DNA of 64,000 nucleotides from positions 88,902 through 152,901 of the forward strand of contig WELA01009878.1 of the NCBI GenBank assembly GCA_009602735.1, written 5' to 3'. The notes beneath the pieces were generated by a model. That model had not been told where the DNA came from. It was given only the letters and a program-made list of their open reading frames with translations, and made no database searches. Positions 1 through 10,213 of the stretch are shown piece after piece (position 1 is the first letter of the stretch; each line of letters begins with the position of its first letter). The stretch is from Mesotaenium endlicherianum (Eukaryota; Streptophyta; Zygnematophyceae; Zygnematales; Mesotaeniaceae). A program made the position numbers and the translations under genes.

Positions 1-2
1 CA

Positions 3-1139
3 GCCCGCACCGTCGCTCTCAGCCCTCTCCCTATTCAGGGGTTGTTCGACAGGTGGTCGCTCGACTTGGCTGGAGAGCTGCCCAAGTCTCGCCGAGGCAA
101 CCTCTATGTCTTGGTGATGATTGAGCATATGTCCAAGTGGATCGAGCTTGTGGCGTTGCCCAGCAAGGCCAGTGAAGGGATTGCCCAGGCTTTCCTTGAT
201 CACGTCCTTAGCCGCTTTGGCGGCTGCGCTGAGGTCCTCACCGACCAAGGCAAAGAGTTCCAGGGCAGCTTTCAAAAGCTGCTAGAGCGCTCAATGATTG
301 ACCACCGCACCACCTCCCGCGACCATCCCCAGGCTGACAACCTTGCAGAGCGCATGGTGCAGACCGTCAAGCTTGGGTTGTGGAAGTACTGCCTGGTCCA
401 CGACAGCACCCACTGGGACGACGCCCTCCCATGGTTGGCTATGGGGTACAGGTTCAGTAAGCAGGACTCCTTGGCCTCGCATTCTCCCTACTTCCTTCTC
501 TACGGCTGACAGCCAGTCCTGCCCGCAGCAACCAGGACCGTGGCCAAGAACGTTTTGGACTTGGACAGTCCCGAGACGTGGAGCGCTCTTATCGGACAGC
601 GTGCACAGCTCTTTCGACGCCTGATGCCCATGGCCATGGACAACCTCAGCATTGCTCAGCACCGCGACACACTGAGGTATGCCATGACTTGTGGAGGAGC
701 CTATCGGCCGCGAGTGTTGCAGTTCTCCGCAGGTGACTTCGTGTACCTGCGACGCCAGACGAAGAACAGCCTCGACACCAGCAGTTCGCCCGTCATCCTA
801 CGCATCAGGCGTCTCCTGGCGTCAAGAGTTCTGGAGCTGGAAGGCGCAGACGGCCGTCTTCACAAGGACCACACAAAGAATTGTGGACCATGCCACCTTC
901 CTAACCTTAACATGCAGGTCCGTCCCCGCGACGCGAGGCCACCCAAGGACTGGGCGTGCCAGATTTGCCACAGCCCCGGCCAGGAGGCCAGCATGCTGCT
1001 CTGCGACAGCTGCAACCTCGGCTTCCACATCGGTTGCCTTGACCTGCCGCTGGCCCGCATGCCAGCTGGCGACTGGTTTTGTAGCGACTGCACTGCTTTA
1101 GCTCTAGACAACGATCACCGCCCATCAGTTGATGGCTGA
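3..1139 (+). pseudogene. Gypsy-type integrase with C-terminal PHD finger (5' part outside window)
   Basis: The frame is open from the window edge and ends at 1139, broken by one in-frame TGA at 507-509. The first part is a retroviral-type integrase core: an Asp in SLDLAG (about nt 63-65), an Asp in LTDQGKEF (about nt 243-245) and a Glu in LAERMVQ (about nt 348-350), the D,D,E catalytic set, with 34 residues between the last two. Beyond the TGA the same frame continues through the integrase C-terminal region and ends in a C4HC3 PHD finger at about nt 957-1095 (CQIC, LLCDSC, H-x2-C, WFCSDC). Gypsy integrases of plants often end in a chromodomain; here a PHD finger, a histone-tail reader in other proteins, takes that place. 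This is inferred to be the 3' end of pol, because a G-rich tract and a likely LTR start follow at once. The TGA looks like a CGA-to-TGA change, so the copy is probably dead. Confidence 0.8.
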
Positions 1140-1155
1140 GAGCTGGGGGGGGAAT
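1138..1155 (+). other. Polypurine tract of the PHD-tailed element
   Basis: A purine-rich run with eight consecutive G lies directly after the pol stop and directly before a TG dinucleotide that begins the 134-bp direct repeat. This is where a plus-strand primer tract next to a 3' LTR is expected. Confidence 0.5.
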
Positions 1156-1286
1156 TGAAACATTTGACGCGTGACTATCGTTTGGCTATAAAGCCACATG
1201 TATTTTAGACTTCATTGCAGCAAAGCCTGCTTGCATATTATGCATTGCTTGTGTCATTGATACGCACCCGACCTCCTACCGCACGA
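1153..1286 (+). repeat. 134-bp direct repeat, copy 1 (probable LTR start)
   Basis: This stretch recurs at 2302-2435 with only about three mismatches, an exact offset of 1149 bp and no indels. Copy 1 follows a polypurine tract and starts TGAAAC, so it is probably the first part of the 3' LTR of the PHD-tailed element. It contains a TATA-like stretch (GGCTATAAAGCC), as expected of an LTR promoter. Confidence 0.7.
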
Positions 1287-2301
1287 TAGCTGTCATGATT
1301 TATTAAGTCGAGGTTGACGTACAAAACCAAGCTCTACGTGTGTGAACCATCAACCTAGGAAGACCAACTTTGCATTGACTTTCGCATCCATATGATGACC
1401 TTCTCTAGATTTCCGAGTCACTAAATTGTAGCGCGTCGAAGCATCTTCCGAATGACACCGATTTCGCGTCATTTGGTTAATTATCGAGCGAGATAGACTC
1501 GATCTAGTCCGCACTCCTTTCGGCACCTAGCGGAATCACACCAAATGGCCAACTTGTGACTCAATGCACCCAAAGGTGACAATGTTGACTATTCGTGACC
1601 CCAAGGACCTTTAGCTTTGTGCGCACAAATCCGCGAGCTCTTTAGACTACATAAGTCTTGCATTTCCATAGTATAAGTGCATCATTGAGGCTATAACTTG
1701 GTGACTGCATCACCTACTCCTAGAGGAAGCTTCCTCAAGTTTCAGATTCACTTTTGAGGCGCTATCTAGGTAGAACTACCTAAGGTAAGCTCCACCAATG
1801 AGAGACACTTAGCATATTCTACGTGCTTTGCTTTGATTGGTTTGAGTTATGCTTAGCCTATAAGAGTGCTAGTACATGCCTTGTACACATTAGTGGACAT
1901 AGGAGAGCCTCCTAGAGTGACTACATGCATTGGATCCGCCGCATACGACGCCGGGTTTTCAGGAGTATAAGTGCTAGAGATGTCCCTAGAGGAACATCTT
2001 TTTAGAAGTCCCATTATGCCAGTTGTAAGTCACAGAGATTATCAGTAAAGCTTACACTTTTATCTCTTGTGTTTTCAGGACCACTTAGTCTCTCTCTTGT
2101 GAAGAGCAAGCCTTGCTGGCTTCCAGTCACTAGAAGAACCTCACAAGTGGTGAGCAAAGTCACAGCTTATACCCCCTGCCATAGGACTACTCTTGAAGAT
2201 CATGATGTGCTTCCAGTGAGCTTTTGGGCCGGACTTCATTAGTTGTTTTCCTACTAGATTACAGTCTTGAGGTGCTCACTCTGGAGAGTACACACTCCCT
2301 T
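1287..2301. other. Non-coding stretch between the two 134-bp direct repeats
   Basis: No open frame of note and no similarity to the other elements in the window was seen. It may be the rest of a long LTR, or the interior of a small non-autonomous element bounded by the 134-bp repeats. No primer-binding site follows copy 1. Confidence 0.4.
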
Positions 2302-2435
2302 AATTAAAACATTTGACGCGTGACTATCGTTTGGCTATAAAGCCACATGTATCATAGACTTCATTGCAGCAAAGCCTGCTTGCATATTATGCATTGCTTG
2401 TGTCATTGATACGCACCCGACCTCCTACCGCACGA
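2302..2435 (+). repeat. 134-bp direct repeat, copy 2
   Basis: Near-identical to 1153-1286. Here the opening TG is TA and no polypurine tract precedes it. Sequence identity to copy 1 stops abruptly after CCGCACGA. Confidence 0.7.
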
Positions 2436-2628
2436 CATTAGTATGGTGGGTTTGCTCTTGTTTACCTTACAGGGTGATTGCTAGGAGTTGGCGTAGTTGC
2501 GATGCGCTAGACATAAACGTATGAATTTTAAGGTGCGTATGAATTTTAAGATGCGTTAAGTGATGTATTACTGTGCGAGGCCCTTTTTCCTTCCGCCCAA
2601 AGTGCTTTATGTGGGCCAGGCTGTCACA
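2436..2628. other. Unassigned sequence next to truncated B1
   Basis: No gene seen. It contains a short tandem duplication (GTATGAATTTTAAG twice, near 2519-2550). Family B similarity begins at about 2629. Confidence 0.3.
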
Positions 2629-2674
2629 GGAGACAGGACCTCCTGTCACCTTCCCGTGTCAACTGAAATGACCG

Positions 2675-2897
2675 TTAGGGAGGGGCTCCAGCCGCCCAAA
2701 GGTGGAACCGTTTCAACGCCCCTTTGGCATTGGTCAAATGGTCCTTAAATTCCCAAGTGTCCCCAGAGGCATCGTAACCCTTCCATTAAATGAGGTACTT
2801 CATGACATATTTAGACGATCGACGGACCGAGCGCGCGTCTAAAATCTCCTCAACCTCATATTCCTCAAGGTCACCGTCCCGGACAACGGGGACCGGT
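2675..2897 (-). pseudogene. B1 integrase C-terminus: chromodomain fragment
   Basis: The minus strand matches the B2 chromodomain region at about 57105-57324, down to the same TAA stop (2675-2677). The frame is cut at 2898 by insertion of A1; the upstream part of the same coding region resumes at 9583. Family B chromodomains have the usual aromatic/RWKGY core, here decayed by point changes. Confidence 0.75.
2893..2897. repeat. Target-site duplication of A1, left copy (CCGGT)
   Basis: CCGGT abuts the left LTR of A1 and recurs at 9578-9582 beyond the right LTR, the 5-bp duplication expected for gypsy integration. Confidence 0.9.
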
Positions 2898-3400
2898 TGT
2901 AGTGAAACAGATAGATAAAGTACTTAGTAAAACAGAATACTTTATCTATTTAAGACAAGGATCTTTGAACACAAGTGGTAGCTTCTTGAAAGAGAGATGG
3001 CTTCTTGAAAGTTAATATATTTCTGGATTTTGGCAAGTACAAGAGTGATTCTGGAATGTCTTTCTATGTTCTAGCTCTTGTTTATATACTTGCTACATAA
3101 GTAATTTCTAGGAAGGTGTATGTTGATGTGTTGGCACCCAACACATCCCAAAACTTGCCACCTCTTTCTAGAATAATGTACACATGTCCTTTTGACCTAA
3201 AAATGGCACATCTGACTTTTGCCACATGGAGTTCTTCTAGGTCTTTCCTCTAACTTCGAAAATGCCTTGGAAGGTTCAAAGGACATGAACCAAGTTACTA
3301 GAGTACCTATTCACACTTGACTCCACACAATACTACTCCAAATATATTTGAAAACATTAAAATATATGCAAACTAATATATAATAACTCAAATCACTACA
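2898..3400 (-). repeat. A1 3' LTR
   Basis: 503 bp bounded by TGTAGTG...CACTACA. The adjoining TCACCCCCCCG at 3401 is the complement of the polypurine tract, so this is the 3' LTR of a minus-strand element. Confidence 0.95.
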
Positions 3401-4169
3401 TCACCCCCCCGATAGAAAAAGCGACGTCTCGGCGCGTCAAGTCAGGTCTTACACATGTGGAGCAAACTAGTCAACAGTTTCAAGTCAGATGCCACACATG
3501 TGAAGAGGACTAGTCAAAGGCGCCAAGTCAGGTGCTACACATGTAAGGTAGACTAGGCAAGGTCGTAGGTGGTGTGACCTTATTGGCTAGCCTACTCCTT
3601 AATGATAAAGAAAATTGTACAAGTTGGCCCAGAATCTGCCACGAACTCAAAAATTCATAGCGGCCACAGAACTGCTCCAAATCTGAAAATTCGAGTGCCA
3701 GACGGACCGCGTCGGAGAACTCTACCGGGTCACCAAATTTGAGAGCATTCTCATTTCTGGAGTGTCGTTGAGAGCTGAGAGAGTAGGCACTCCTCCAAAT
3801 CTGTGCAGAAACTTCTGAAAATCATAAGTCCTTCTATACTTCTCCAAATTCTGCAAACTAAGTCTCAAACTGGGCGCTGTAAGATGTTCTACCAGAGTCT
3901 TGAGTTTCAGAGCATTCCAAGTTCAGGGGAGGGCACAATGTCAGAAGGCATATTCTGCCCTAACAATGCCAGCAGCCTGACCCCCTTCTACTTAGAGCAT
4001 CATATCTCTCTCACCAGTGCTCCAAATTGAGCAAACTTGGACTCTAAATGACCGGCTACTCATGGACTACAGCCAGGTAAATTTTCAGAATTTATTATGC
4101 AGAGACCTATCACCAGTAGCAGTTTTAGTTTTCTGTCCAGAAACTGCGAGAAGAGAAGAGTGTCTAATG
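3401..4169 (-). other. A1 untranslated region between pol and 3' LTR
   Basis: About 770 bp without a convincing ORF. It holds the polypurine tract next to the LTR and an array of imperfect tandem repeats (3438-3565). The same layout is present in A2. Confidence 0.7.
3438..3565. repeat. Three imperfect tandem repeats of about 43 bp beside the polypurine tract
   Basis: Each unit reads CAAGTCAG(G/A)T..., then ACACATGT, then ACTAG(T/G)CAA. The array is conserved in A2 near 41233-41363. Its function is unknown; its place just upstream of the plus-strand primer could matter for 3' end formation or packaging. Confidence 0.7.
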
Positions 4170-7100
4170 TCAATTTTTCCTCTTTCTTGTTCTTGCAGGC
4201 TGCCTCCAAGGGGTCTTCTGCTGCTTCTTGATGGTGGCAGGCTGCCTCCCTGAAGTCTTCGGGCTTCTAGTAGAGAGACTTGGGGCTGGTCCAAGATGGG
4301 GGTTGGCGGCATGGAAGCGCTTCAACTTTCTCTGAACTTTGTCAAGGTAGTGCGCCGCCACCCAACTATTCTCCGAATCTGGATATCCTTTCCACTTGAT
4401 CAAGTATTGCTGCTGTCTCCTGAAATTTCTCATAGCCACTATGTCTTCCACTTCGTACTCCAAATGATCATCCACTATTGTTGGGGCTGGTGGGGTTGTC
4501 ACACGTCCTGGGAACTTGTTGTCGGGTTGCACATATGGCTTGAAGAGGGAAGCGTGGAATACGGGGTCGATGTGCATAGTCTGGGGAAGTTCTAGCTTGA
4601 AAGCAACGGGGTTGACTTGCTGGATAATCTTGAAGGGTCCCAAATACTTGGGAGAGAACTTGCTGCCGGCAGGCCTGTTGTTCAGGGAAATGTTCTTGGA
4701 TGATAGTAACACGTTGTCACCCACTCTGTACGTAATTTCTCTTCTGGATCTGTTCGCCACTCTTGCTTGAGCATCTTGCGCGTGTTGTAGAGCTTTCTTC
4801 GCTGCTGTAAGGGCTGCTTCTAATGTCTCCATAAAATCTGTGGCTGCAGGTACTTCATCATGGCCAGCCGTGAAGCTCAGTGGCGTGGTCGGATGGAAGC
4901 CATAGTTGAGGAAGAATGGGGACTCTTGGGTAGAGGCCTGCGTAGTGTTGTTGTAGGCAAACTCGAGGGGGGTCAAGTACATGTCCCAGTCTTGCTCGAG
5001 GGTAGACACGTAGGCCTTTAGAGAGGTCTTTAGGGTACGATTCATACGCTCGGTTTGCCCATCTGATTGTGGGTGGTAGGCAGTAGACATATCCAGCGAT
5101 GTACCCAAGTTCTTGAAGAGATTTTTCCAGAAATGGCTTGTGAATCTTGGATCTCTATCTGACACAATTCTTGATGGTAGTCCATGGAGTCGGAAGATGT
5201 TGTCAAAGATGAGTCTTGCAAGTTGTGGTGCTGTAGCCTTAGTCGTCGTGGGAATAAAATGAGCCATCTTGGTAAGTCTGTCCACCGCCGTGAGTATTGC
5301 ATTATGGCCTCGAGGTGTCACGGGCAAGTCCACGATAAGGTCCATTGAGATGTCCGTCCATTGTCTTTCGGGGATTGGTAGTGGTTGGAGGAGTCCTCCC
5401 GCCTTTTGCGATGATGGCTTGATTCTTTGGCATGTGTCACAGCTCCTGCAGTACTCCTTGACTTGCTTAGACATGCCTGGCCAACAATAAGTCCTAGCTA
5501 GAACGCCCGTGGTCCTTAGGATTCCAAAGTGTCCTCCAAGAGGGTTGTCGTGTGCTTCTCGTAGAAGCAAGAGCCGGAGGTCTAAGTCATTAGGAACACA
5601 TCTCTGGCCCGTATCTTGCCTCACCCAATAATTGCCTTCTTGCTTCTTGCATGGGTCCAAGGCTGCTTCTCCGTTCTTGTAGTAAGGGTCTCTTTCATAG
5701 GCGGCTGAAAATCGAGCTTCCAGATCTGTCTTCAGGGATACCATCACTGCATTTAATTGCAGTCTTGAGAGGGGGTCAGCCGGGTTTGTCTTGCCGGGCT
5801 GGTACTGAATCGTGATGTTGTATTGTTGCAAGTATCCGCTCCATCTTGCTTGTCTCCTTGAGAGATACGGCTGCGTTTGGAGGTGCTTTAACGCCTCGTG
5901 GTCCGTGGTGACCAGTACTTTGCGTCCTTCAACGTAGCAGCGCCAAACCTTCAAGGCATGTACAATCGCCAATGCCTCTCGCTCCGTGGTTGTATAATTT
6001 TGCTCGGCTGGATTTAGCTTCCTTGACTCGTAGGCGATGGGCTGCAGTCCCTTGCCTTGGTCTTGAAGCAGGATTGCTCCTATTGCATAGGAAGATGCAT
6101 CGGTGATGACGTGGAAGGGCCAATCTGGGTTTGGACTTGGGAGTGTGAGCACCGGGGATGTGGTCAATCTTCGCTTTAACTCTTGAAATGCCTCTTCCTC
6201 TTTCTCGGTCCATGTATATAGCCTGTCCTTCTTGAGTAGATCTGTCAGGGGGGCTGCTATGTGCGAGAAGCCTTGGATGAATTTTCTGTACCAATTGGCA
6301 AATCCCAAGAATGACTGGAGTTCTTTCTTGGTCGTGGGGGTTGGCCATTCCTCCACCACCGTGGTCTTCTTGGGGTCTATCTTGATGCCATCAGCAGTCA
6401 CGTGGAGACCTAGGAACTCCACTTCTTGTTTGGCAAACTCGCATTTTGACTCCTTCGCAAACAGCTTGTTTTGCTTCAATACTTCAAGGACTTCTTTCAA
6501 GTGTCTCGCATGCTCTTCAAGGGTCTTGCTGTAGATAAGGATGTCATCGATGAATACCACCACAAATCTGTCCAACATGGGCTGAAATATGGTGTTCATC
6601 ATAGTCATGAAAGTTGCTGGCGCGTTGGTGAGTCCAAATGGCAGGACCATGAACTCAAAATGTCCATATCTTGTCCTGAATGCCGTCTTCTCTATGTCCG
6701 GTTCTGCGATGCGAATCTGGTGGTAGCCGCTCCGTAAGTCAATCTTCGTGAAGTACTTGGCTCCAACCAGCCGGTCCATGAGCTCATCCATGCGCGGCAG
6801 CGGGTATCGATTCTTGATGGTGATCTTGTTGAGGGCGCGATAGTCCACACACATCCTCAAGGTACCATCTTTCTTCTTGACAAATAGCACCGGGGCTCCA
6901 AATGGCGACTTGCTAGGTCGAATGAAGCCATGCTCCAGTAGCTCCTTGATTTGCTTCTTGACTTCGTCTAGCTCCGTGTATGACATTTTGAACGTAGGCC
7001 GAGAGATGGGCTTGCTTCCGGGCTCCAACTCTATCTTGTGGTCTACGAATCTTTTGGGGGGTAGGCCCTTGGGCAATTCCGGGGAGAACACTTCTTTGTA

Positions 7101-7835
7101 GTCCTCTAAGACTTCTTGTATCTCCTTGGGAACGGGGCTGCCTTCTTGACTCTCGATGTCTTTCTTGATGTCTTTTGGCGTGATCAAGGCCAAAAGAAGC
7201 TCGTGTCCCTTCCTCACAAGTCTCTTGAGTTGGAGGGCGGACAATAGTATCTCGTGTGCCGGCTTCTGGATGTCTTGGGTCTGGATATTCTGGATTGCGC
7301 GCAAAATACAGATTCTTGAAGTGATGTCATTCTTGATCTTGATAGTACCGGTCCTCCAATCAACTTGGGGGTTGTGCTTGGTCAACCAAGGCGTCCCTAG
7401 GATGACGTCGTACTTGCCCAATTGCATGGGGGAGAACACTACTCTATCCTTGAAGGACTTGATAGAGAGTGCCAAGGGGTACGTCTTCTTGGAAGGGGTA
7501 GTATAGGAGAATCCATCGGGCATCATAATCTCCTCGTCGTGGTCAAGAGTTCGCATAGTAATACCGTGCTTGGTGGCAAAATCTGCAGCAATGAAGTTGC
7601 CTTGAGCTCCGCTATCCACCAAGATGTGGACCTTCTCTCCTCCAAGGTAACCTCTCAAACTCATTGGGGCTGGAACGTCGTCTTCAACGGGGGTCTCCAC
7701 CTCACTTGGCGTGTTGCCTTCTCGTGAAGTGGGTCTTGGGGTGGTAGGCTCCTGGCCTACCGGCGCTGTCCGTTTTTTGACAACTTTTTGGGGCATGAAA
7801 GTGCACGATGGCCCTTTTCCTTGCAATAGAAGCAT
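4170..7835 (-). CDS. pol: A1 Pol polyprotein (PR-RT-RH-IN-chromodomain)
   Basis: A single open frame of 1,221 codons. Domains in order by residue: aspartic protease with DSGA at 74-77; reverse transcriptase about 270-520 with KIDL (Asp366) and FIDD (Asp430-431); RNase H about 570-690 with VITDAS (Asp579) and TDHE; integrase zinc domain with His762, His769, Cys799 and Cys802; integrase core with Asp832, Asp893 and Glu929 (D,D35E spacing); C-terminal chromodomain about 1135-1190 with the IKWKGYP core. The ATG at 7835 lies inside gag and is probably not used: pol overlaps the end of gag in the -1 frame, and translation is expected by ribosomal frameshifting at 7772-7778. All key catalytic residues are present, so the product may be functional. 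Chromodomains of this type are thought to steer integration to particular chromatin. Confidence 0.93.
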   Translation of the reverse strand: MLLLQGKGPSCTFMPQKVVKKRTAPVGQEPTTPRPTSREGNTPSEVETPVEDDVPAPMSLRGYLGGEKVHILVDSGAQGNFIAADFATKHGITMRTLDHDEEIMMPDGFSYTTPSKKTYPLALSIKSFKDRVVFSPMQLGKYDVILGTPWLTKHNPQVDWRTGTIKIKNDITSRICILRAIQNIQTQDIQKPAHEILLSALQLKRLVRKGHELLLALITPKDIKKDIESQEGSPVPKEIQEVLEDYKEVFSPELPKGLPPKRFVDHKIELEPGSKPISRPTFKMSYTELDEVKKQIKELLEHGFIRPSKSPFGAPVLFVKKKDGTLRMCVDYRALNKITIKNRYPLPRMDELMDRLVGAKYFTKIDLRSGYHQIRIAEPDIEKTAFRTRYGHFEFMVLPFGLTNAPATFMTMMNTIFQPMLDRFVVVFIDDILIYSKTLEEHARHLKEVLEVLKQNKLFAKESKCEFAKQEVEFLGLHVTADGIKIDPKKTTVVEEWPTPTTKKELQSFLGFANWYRKFIQGFSHIAAPLTDLLKKDRLYTWTEKEEEAFQELKRRLTTSPVLTLPSPNPDWPFHVITDASSYAIGAILLQDQGKGLQPIAYESRKLNPAEQNYTTTEREALAIVHALKVWRCYVEGRKVLVTTDHEALKHLQTQPYLSRRQARWSGYLQQYNITIQYQPGKTNPADPLSRLQLNAVMVSLKTDLEARFSAAYERDPYYKNGEAALDPCKKQEGNYWVRQDTGQRCVPNDLDLRLLLLREAHDNPLGGHFGILRTTGVLARTYCWPGMSKQVKEYCRSCDTCQRIKPSSQKAGGLLQPLPIPERQWTDISMDLIVDLPVTPRGHNAILTAVDRLTKMAHFIPTTTKATAPQLARLIFDNIFRLHGLPSRIVSDRDPRFTSHFWKNLFKNLGTSLDMSTAYHPQSDGQTERMNRTLKTSLKAYVSTLEQDWDMYLTPLEFAYNNTTQASTQESPFFLNYGFHPTTPLSFTAGHDEVPAATDFMETLEAALTAAKKALQHAQDAQARVANRSRREITYRVGDNVLLSSKNISLNNRPAGSKFSPKYLGPFKIIQQVNPVAFKLELPQTMHIDPVFHASLFKPYVQPDNKFPGRVTTPPAPTIVDDHLEYEVEDIVAMRNFRRQQQYLIKWKGYPDSENSWVAAHYLDKVQRKLKRFHAANPHLGPAPSLSTRSPKTSGRQPATIKKQQKTPWRQPARTRKRKN
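7743..7778 (-). promoter_or_regulatory. -1 ribosomal frameshift signal of A1 (slippery site plus hairpin)
   Basis: On the minus strand the gag frame reads ..A AAA AAC (7772-7778), a canonical X-XXY-YYZ heptamer. Ten bases later a hairpin with a 7-bp perfect stem (GGTAGGC/GCCTACC, 7743-7749 and 7755-7761) and a 5-base loop follows. A -1 slip leads exactly into the pol frame. The gag stop lies inside the stem. Confidence 0.8.
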
Positions 7836-9037
7836 AGTCCAGCCGTCATGAGAGCTTCTTTTTCAGCCGGGGAGAGTCTTGCTTTCACTCCTTGCTGGTT
7901 TCTTGCATCATAAGTGTCATTGGAGGGTCTTCCACTCTTCCGGGCAGCCGCGGGGTCCCTTTTAATAACTCCGATTTCCATGGGTGTGGGTCCAGATTCG
8001 GATGTGGAAGGGGCTGCGTACACCCGCGTCGTCGGTACCCGTGAAGATGAAGGCACGGAGTGCTTGAAATCCAAGGTATCCACCTTTTGGGCCACTTCAA
8101 TGATCTTTGAGAAGTCCGTCAAGTCGCGTAACTCCACTTCCTTTGCCACCTTGGGTTTGAGGCCAAAGATGTAACGGTCAATCTTCTCCTCGAGAGACAT
8201 GTTGGGGATCTCAAGAGTGAGGGCGTGAAATCTGGATGTATACTCTTGAACGGACGTCGTTTGCTTGAGATGGTGGAGCTTTCCTCGGGCAATCTTCTCC
8301 GCATTGATGGGCATGAATTGCTTCTTGAGGGCCTCACGAAAATCTGCCCATCTTGCATATGATGGTGGGGGCTCTTGGCCGAGCATGGGGTGCGCCATAG
8401 CTTGATATATAGCCGCTTGATAGTTACGCCACCATGATGTTGCTGCTCCTCTAAGTAAGGTAACGGCAAAGGGAACGTAGTCCTCCTCGGGTACTTCAAG
8501 GAATGCGAGGTACGTCTCCACTTGGTAGAGCCATAAATTCAGGTTGGCACCTTTCCCGGGGTTGAAAGTGTCGGGTTTGCCGGGCTTGATGAGTTTCCTT
8601 GCTCTCGTTGGCTCTTGTGGAGGCGCTTGAGCCGGGGCTGGATTTTGAGCATTGCTCGCAATAGGGGCAACCATGGCAGCCATAGCTTCTCTTGACGCTT
8701 GCACGGTTGCTTCATAGGTGGCCAAGCCCACTTGGTTGTGGACGGTCATTAGGAAGGCTGCCCACTCATTTGCGGGAACTCCTTGTGGTGGGGTCAACTT
8801 TGCTATAGCGGCTGCCACGGGATTTGACGGTGCTCCTCCTTGTGGTGCTTCTTGTTGTTGGAGATTTCCTTGAGTAGGCTCTCCCATCGACGCTGGAGGA
8901 GGGTGTGCTCCTCCTTGTGGTGCTTCTTGTTGTTGCAGATTTTCTTGAGTGGGCTCTCCCATCGGCGCTGGAGGAGGGTGTCTTGGAGAGGAAGGGCTTC
9001 CTTCGAAAGCTTGCTGTTGGTCTTGAGGATCGGCCAT
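7757..9037 (-). CDS. gag: A1 Gag polyprotein
   Basis: 426 codons from an ATG about 25 bp after the primer-binding site to a stop within the frameshift hairpin. The N-terminal part contains two copies of a 25-residue Pro/Gln-rich repeat (75 bp at DNA level). The middle is the retrotransposon Gag capsid region (about 150-320), with a WLYQVE motif and an [12 protein letters not shown] stretch. The last 25 residues hold a CCHC zinc knuckle (Cys402, Cys405, His410, Cys415) followed by basic residues that would bind RNA. The protein from A2 is the same length and appears identical. It forms the virus-like particle shell and packages the element's RNA. Confidence 0.92.
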   Translation of the reverse strand: MADPQDQQQAFEGSPSSPRHPPPAPMGEPTQENLQQQEAPQGGAHPPPASMGEPTQGNLQQQEAPQGGAPSNPVAAAIAKLTPPQGVPANEWAAFLMTVHNQVGLATYEATVQASREAMAAMVAPIASNAQNPAPAQAPPQEPTRARKLIKPGKPDTFNPGKGANLNLWLYQVETYLAFLEVPEEDYVPFAVTLLRGAATSWWRNYQAAIYQAMAHPMLGQEPPPSYARWADFREALKKQFMPINAEKIARGKLHHLKQTTSVQEYTSRFHALTLEIPNMSLEEKIDRYIFGLKPKVAKEVELRDLTDFSKIIEVAQKVDTLDFKHSVPSSSRVPTTRVYAAPSTSESGPTPMEIGVIKRDPAAARKSGRPSNDTYDARNQQGVKARLSPAEKEALMTAGLCFYCKEKGHRALSCPKKLSKNGQRR

Positions 9038-9061
9038 CTTCTTGTGCTACCAAAGTGCCTA

Positions 9062-9073
9062 GCTCCGATACCA
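9062..9073 (-). other. A1 primer-binding site (initiator tRNA-Met)
   Basis: The minus strand reads TGGTATCGGAGC one base after the 5' LTR. It differs from the usual plant initiator-Met PBS (TGGTATCAGAGC) at one base. Confidence 0.85.
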
Positions 9074-9074
9074 C

Positions 9075-9577
9075 TGTAGTGAAACAGATAGATAAAGTAC
9101 TTAGTAAAACAGAATACTTTATCTATTCAAGACAAGGATCTTTGAACACAAGTGGTAGCTTCTTGAAAGAGAGATGGCTTCTTGAAAGTTAATATATTTC
9201 TGGATTTTGGCAAGTACAAGAGTGATTCTGGAATGTCTTTCTATGTTCTAGCTCTTGTTTATATACTTGCTACATAAGTAATTTCTAGGAAGGTGTATGT
9301 TGATGTGTTGGCACCCAACACATCCCAAAACTTGCCACCTCTTTCTAGAATAATGTACACATGTCCTTTTGACCTAAAAATGGCACATCTGACTTTTGCC
9401 ACATGGAGTTCTTCTAGGTCTTTCCTCTAACTTCGAAAATGCCTTGGAAGGTTCAAAGGATATGAACCAAGTTACTAGAGTACCTATTCACACTTGACTC
9501 CACACCATACTACTTCAAATATATTTGAAAACATTAAAATATATGCAAACTAATGTATAATAACTCAAATCACTACA
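9075..9577 (-). repeat. A1 5' LTR
   Basis: 503 bp, TGTAGTG...CACTACA, near-identical to 2898-3400, next to the PBS at 9062-9073. It would hold the promoter. Confidence 0.95.
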
Positions 9578-9582
9578 CCGGT
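9578..9582. repeat. Target-site duplication of A1, right copy (CCGGT)
   Basis: Matches 2893-2897. Removing A1 plus one copy restores continuity with the B2 sequence near 57078. Confidence 0.9.
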
Positions 9583-10213
9583 CCTGGTTGGACAGGTAAC
9601 CGACCTGTGAACAGTGTGTCACCTTTGATGTATGGTTCTAGGAAGGAGACATTAAAGACCGGGTGACCCTTGTATTTTGCTGACATGTTCAGTTTGTAAG
9701 CATTCTGACCGACACGGCGCACCACCAAATATGGACCGACCCAGACAGGACCAAGCTTTTTCTTGACCACAACAGGGAGGTACGGGTGCTAAGAATGGAG
9801 TTTGACCAAATCGCCCTTAGAAAAGGTCAGTTCTCGACGGTGCTGATTAACGTAGTTTTGTTGGTTTTCTTGGGCTTTGTGCAGATTGTGTTGGACTTCT
9901 GACAGGGTGTCAGCAAACTCCTGAGTTAACTCAAGGGAGACGGGATTGTCAATCCCTTCAGGGTGTGTTAAATTCTCCCCTAGGACATCCAAAAGAGACT
10001 TAGGGACTCTACCCAAGCTTAGTTCAGAAGGAGTCTTGCCCGTTGACGCGTGCATCGCATTGTTGACCGCAAACTGGATTTGAGGTAACAGGTCATCCCA
10101 ATTATCTTGTTTTTGGTGAATATAGGCTCTCAGTACCTCTTGCAGAACTTGGTTAGTTCTTTCAGTTTGCCCATCATTCTAAGGGTGGTTTGCTGTGCTG
10201 AGCAGCTGCTTGA
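9583..10213 (-). pseudogene. B1 integrase C-terminal part
   Basis: This matches the B2 stretch from the end of the integrase core through the linker to the chromodomain (B2 about 56455-57077). It includes the DGQTER-like stretch and the YKLNMSAKYKGHPVF segment typical of the beta-barrel just before a chromodomain. Scattered stops are present. It is bounded by A1 on the left and the piggyBac-like insertion on the right. Confidence 0.75.

Larger units (their letters stand above)
2898..9577 (-). mobile_element. Complete Ty3/gypsy chromovirus family A, copy A1
   Basis: 6,680 bp with 503-bp LTRs that begin TGTAGTG and end CACTACA, flanked by a perfect CCGGT duplication. On the minus strand the order is 5' LTR, PBS, gag, -1 frameshift signal, pol (PR-RT-RH-IN-chromodomain), an untranslated stretch with tandem repeats, polypurine tract, 3' LTR. 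gag and pol are both open. The two LTRs differ at only about five or six positions, so insertion is recent. A2 at 35166-41899 is a nearly identical copy in the opposite orientation. Confidence 0.95.

Noticed and set aside
4085-7727. Plus-strand ORFs over the A1 pol region
   Set aside because: They are antisense shadows of an intact 1,221-codon Pol; the same set appears mirrored over A2.
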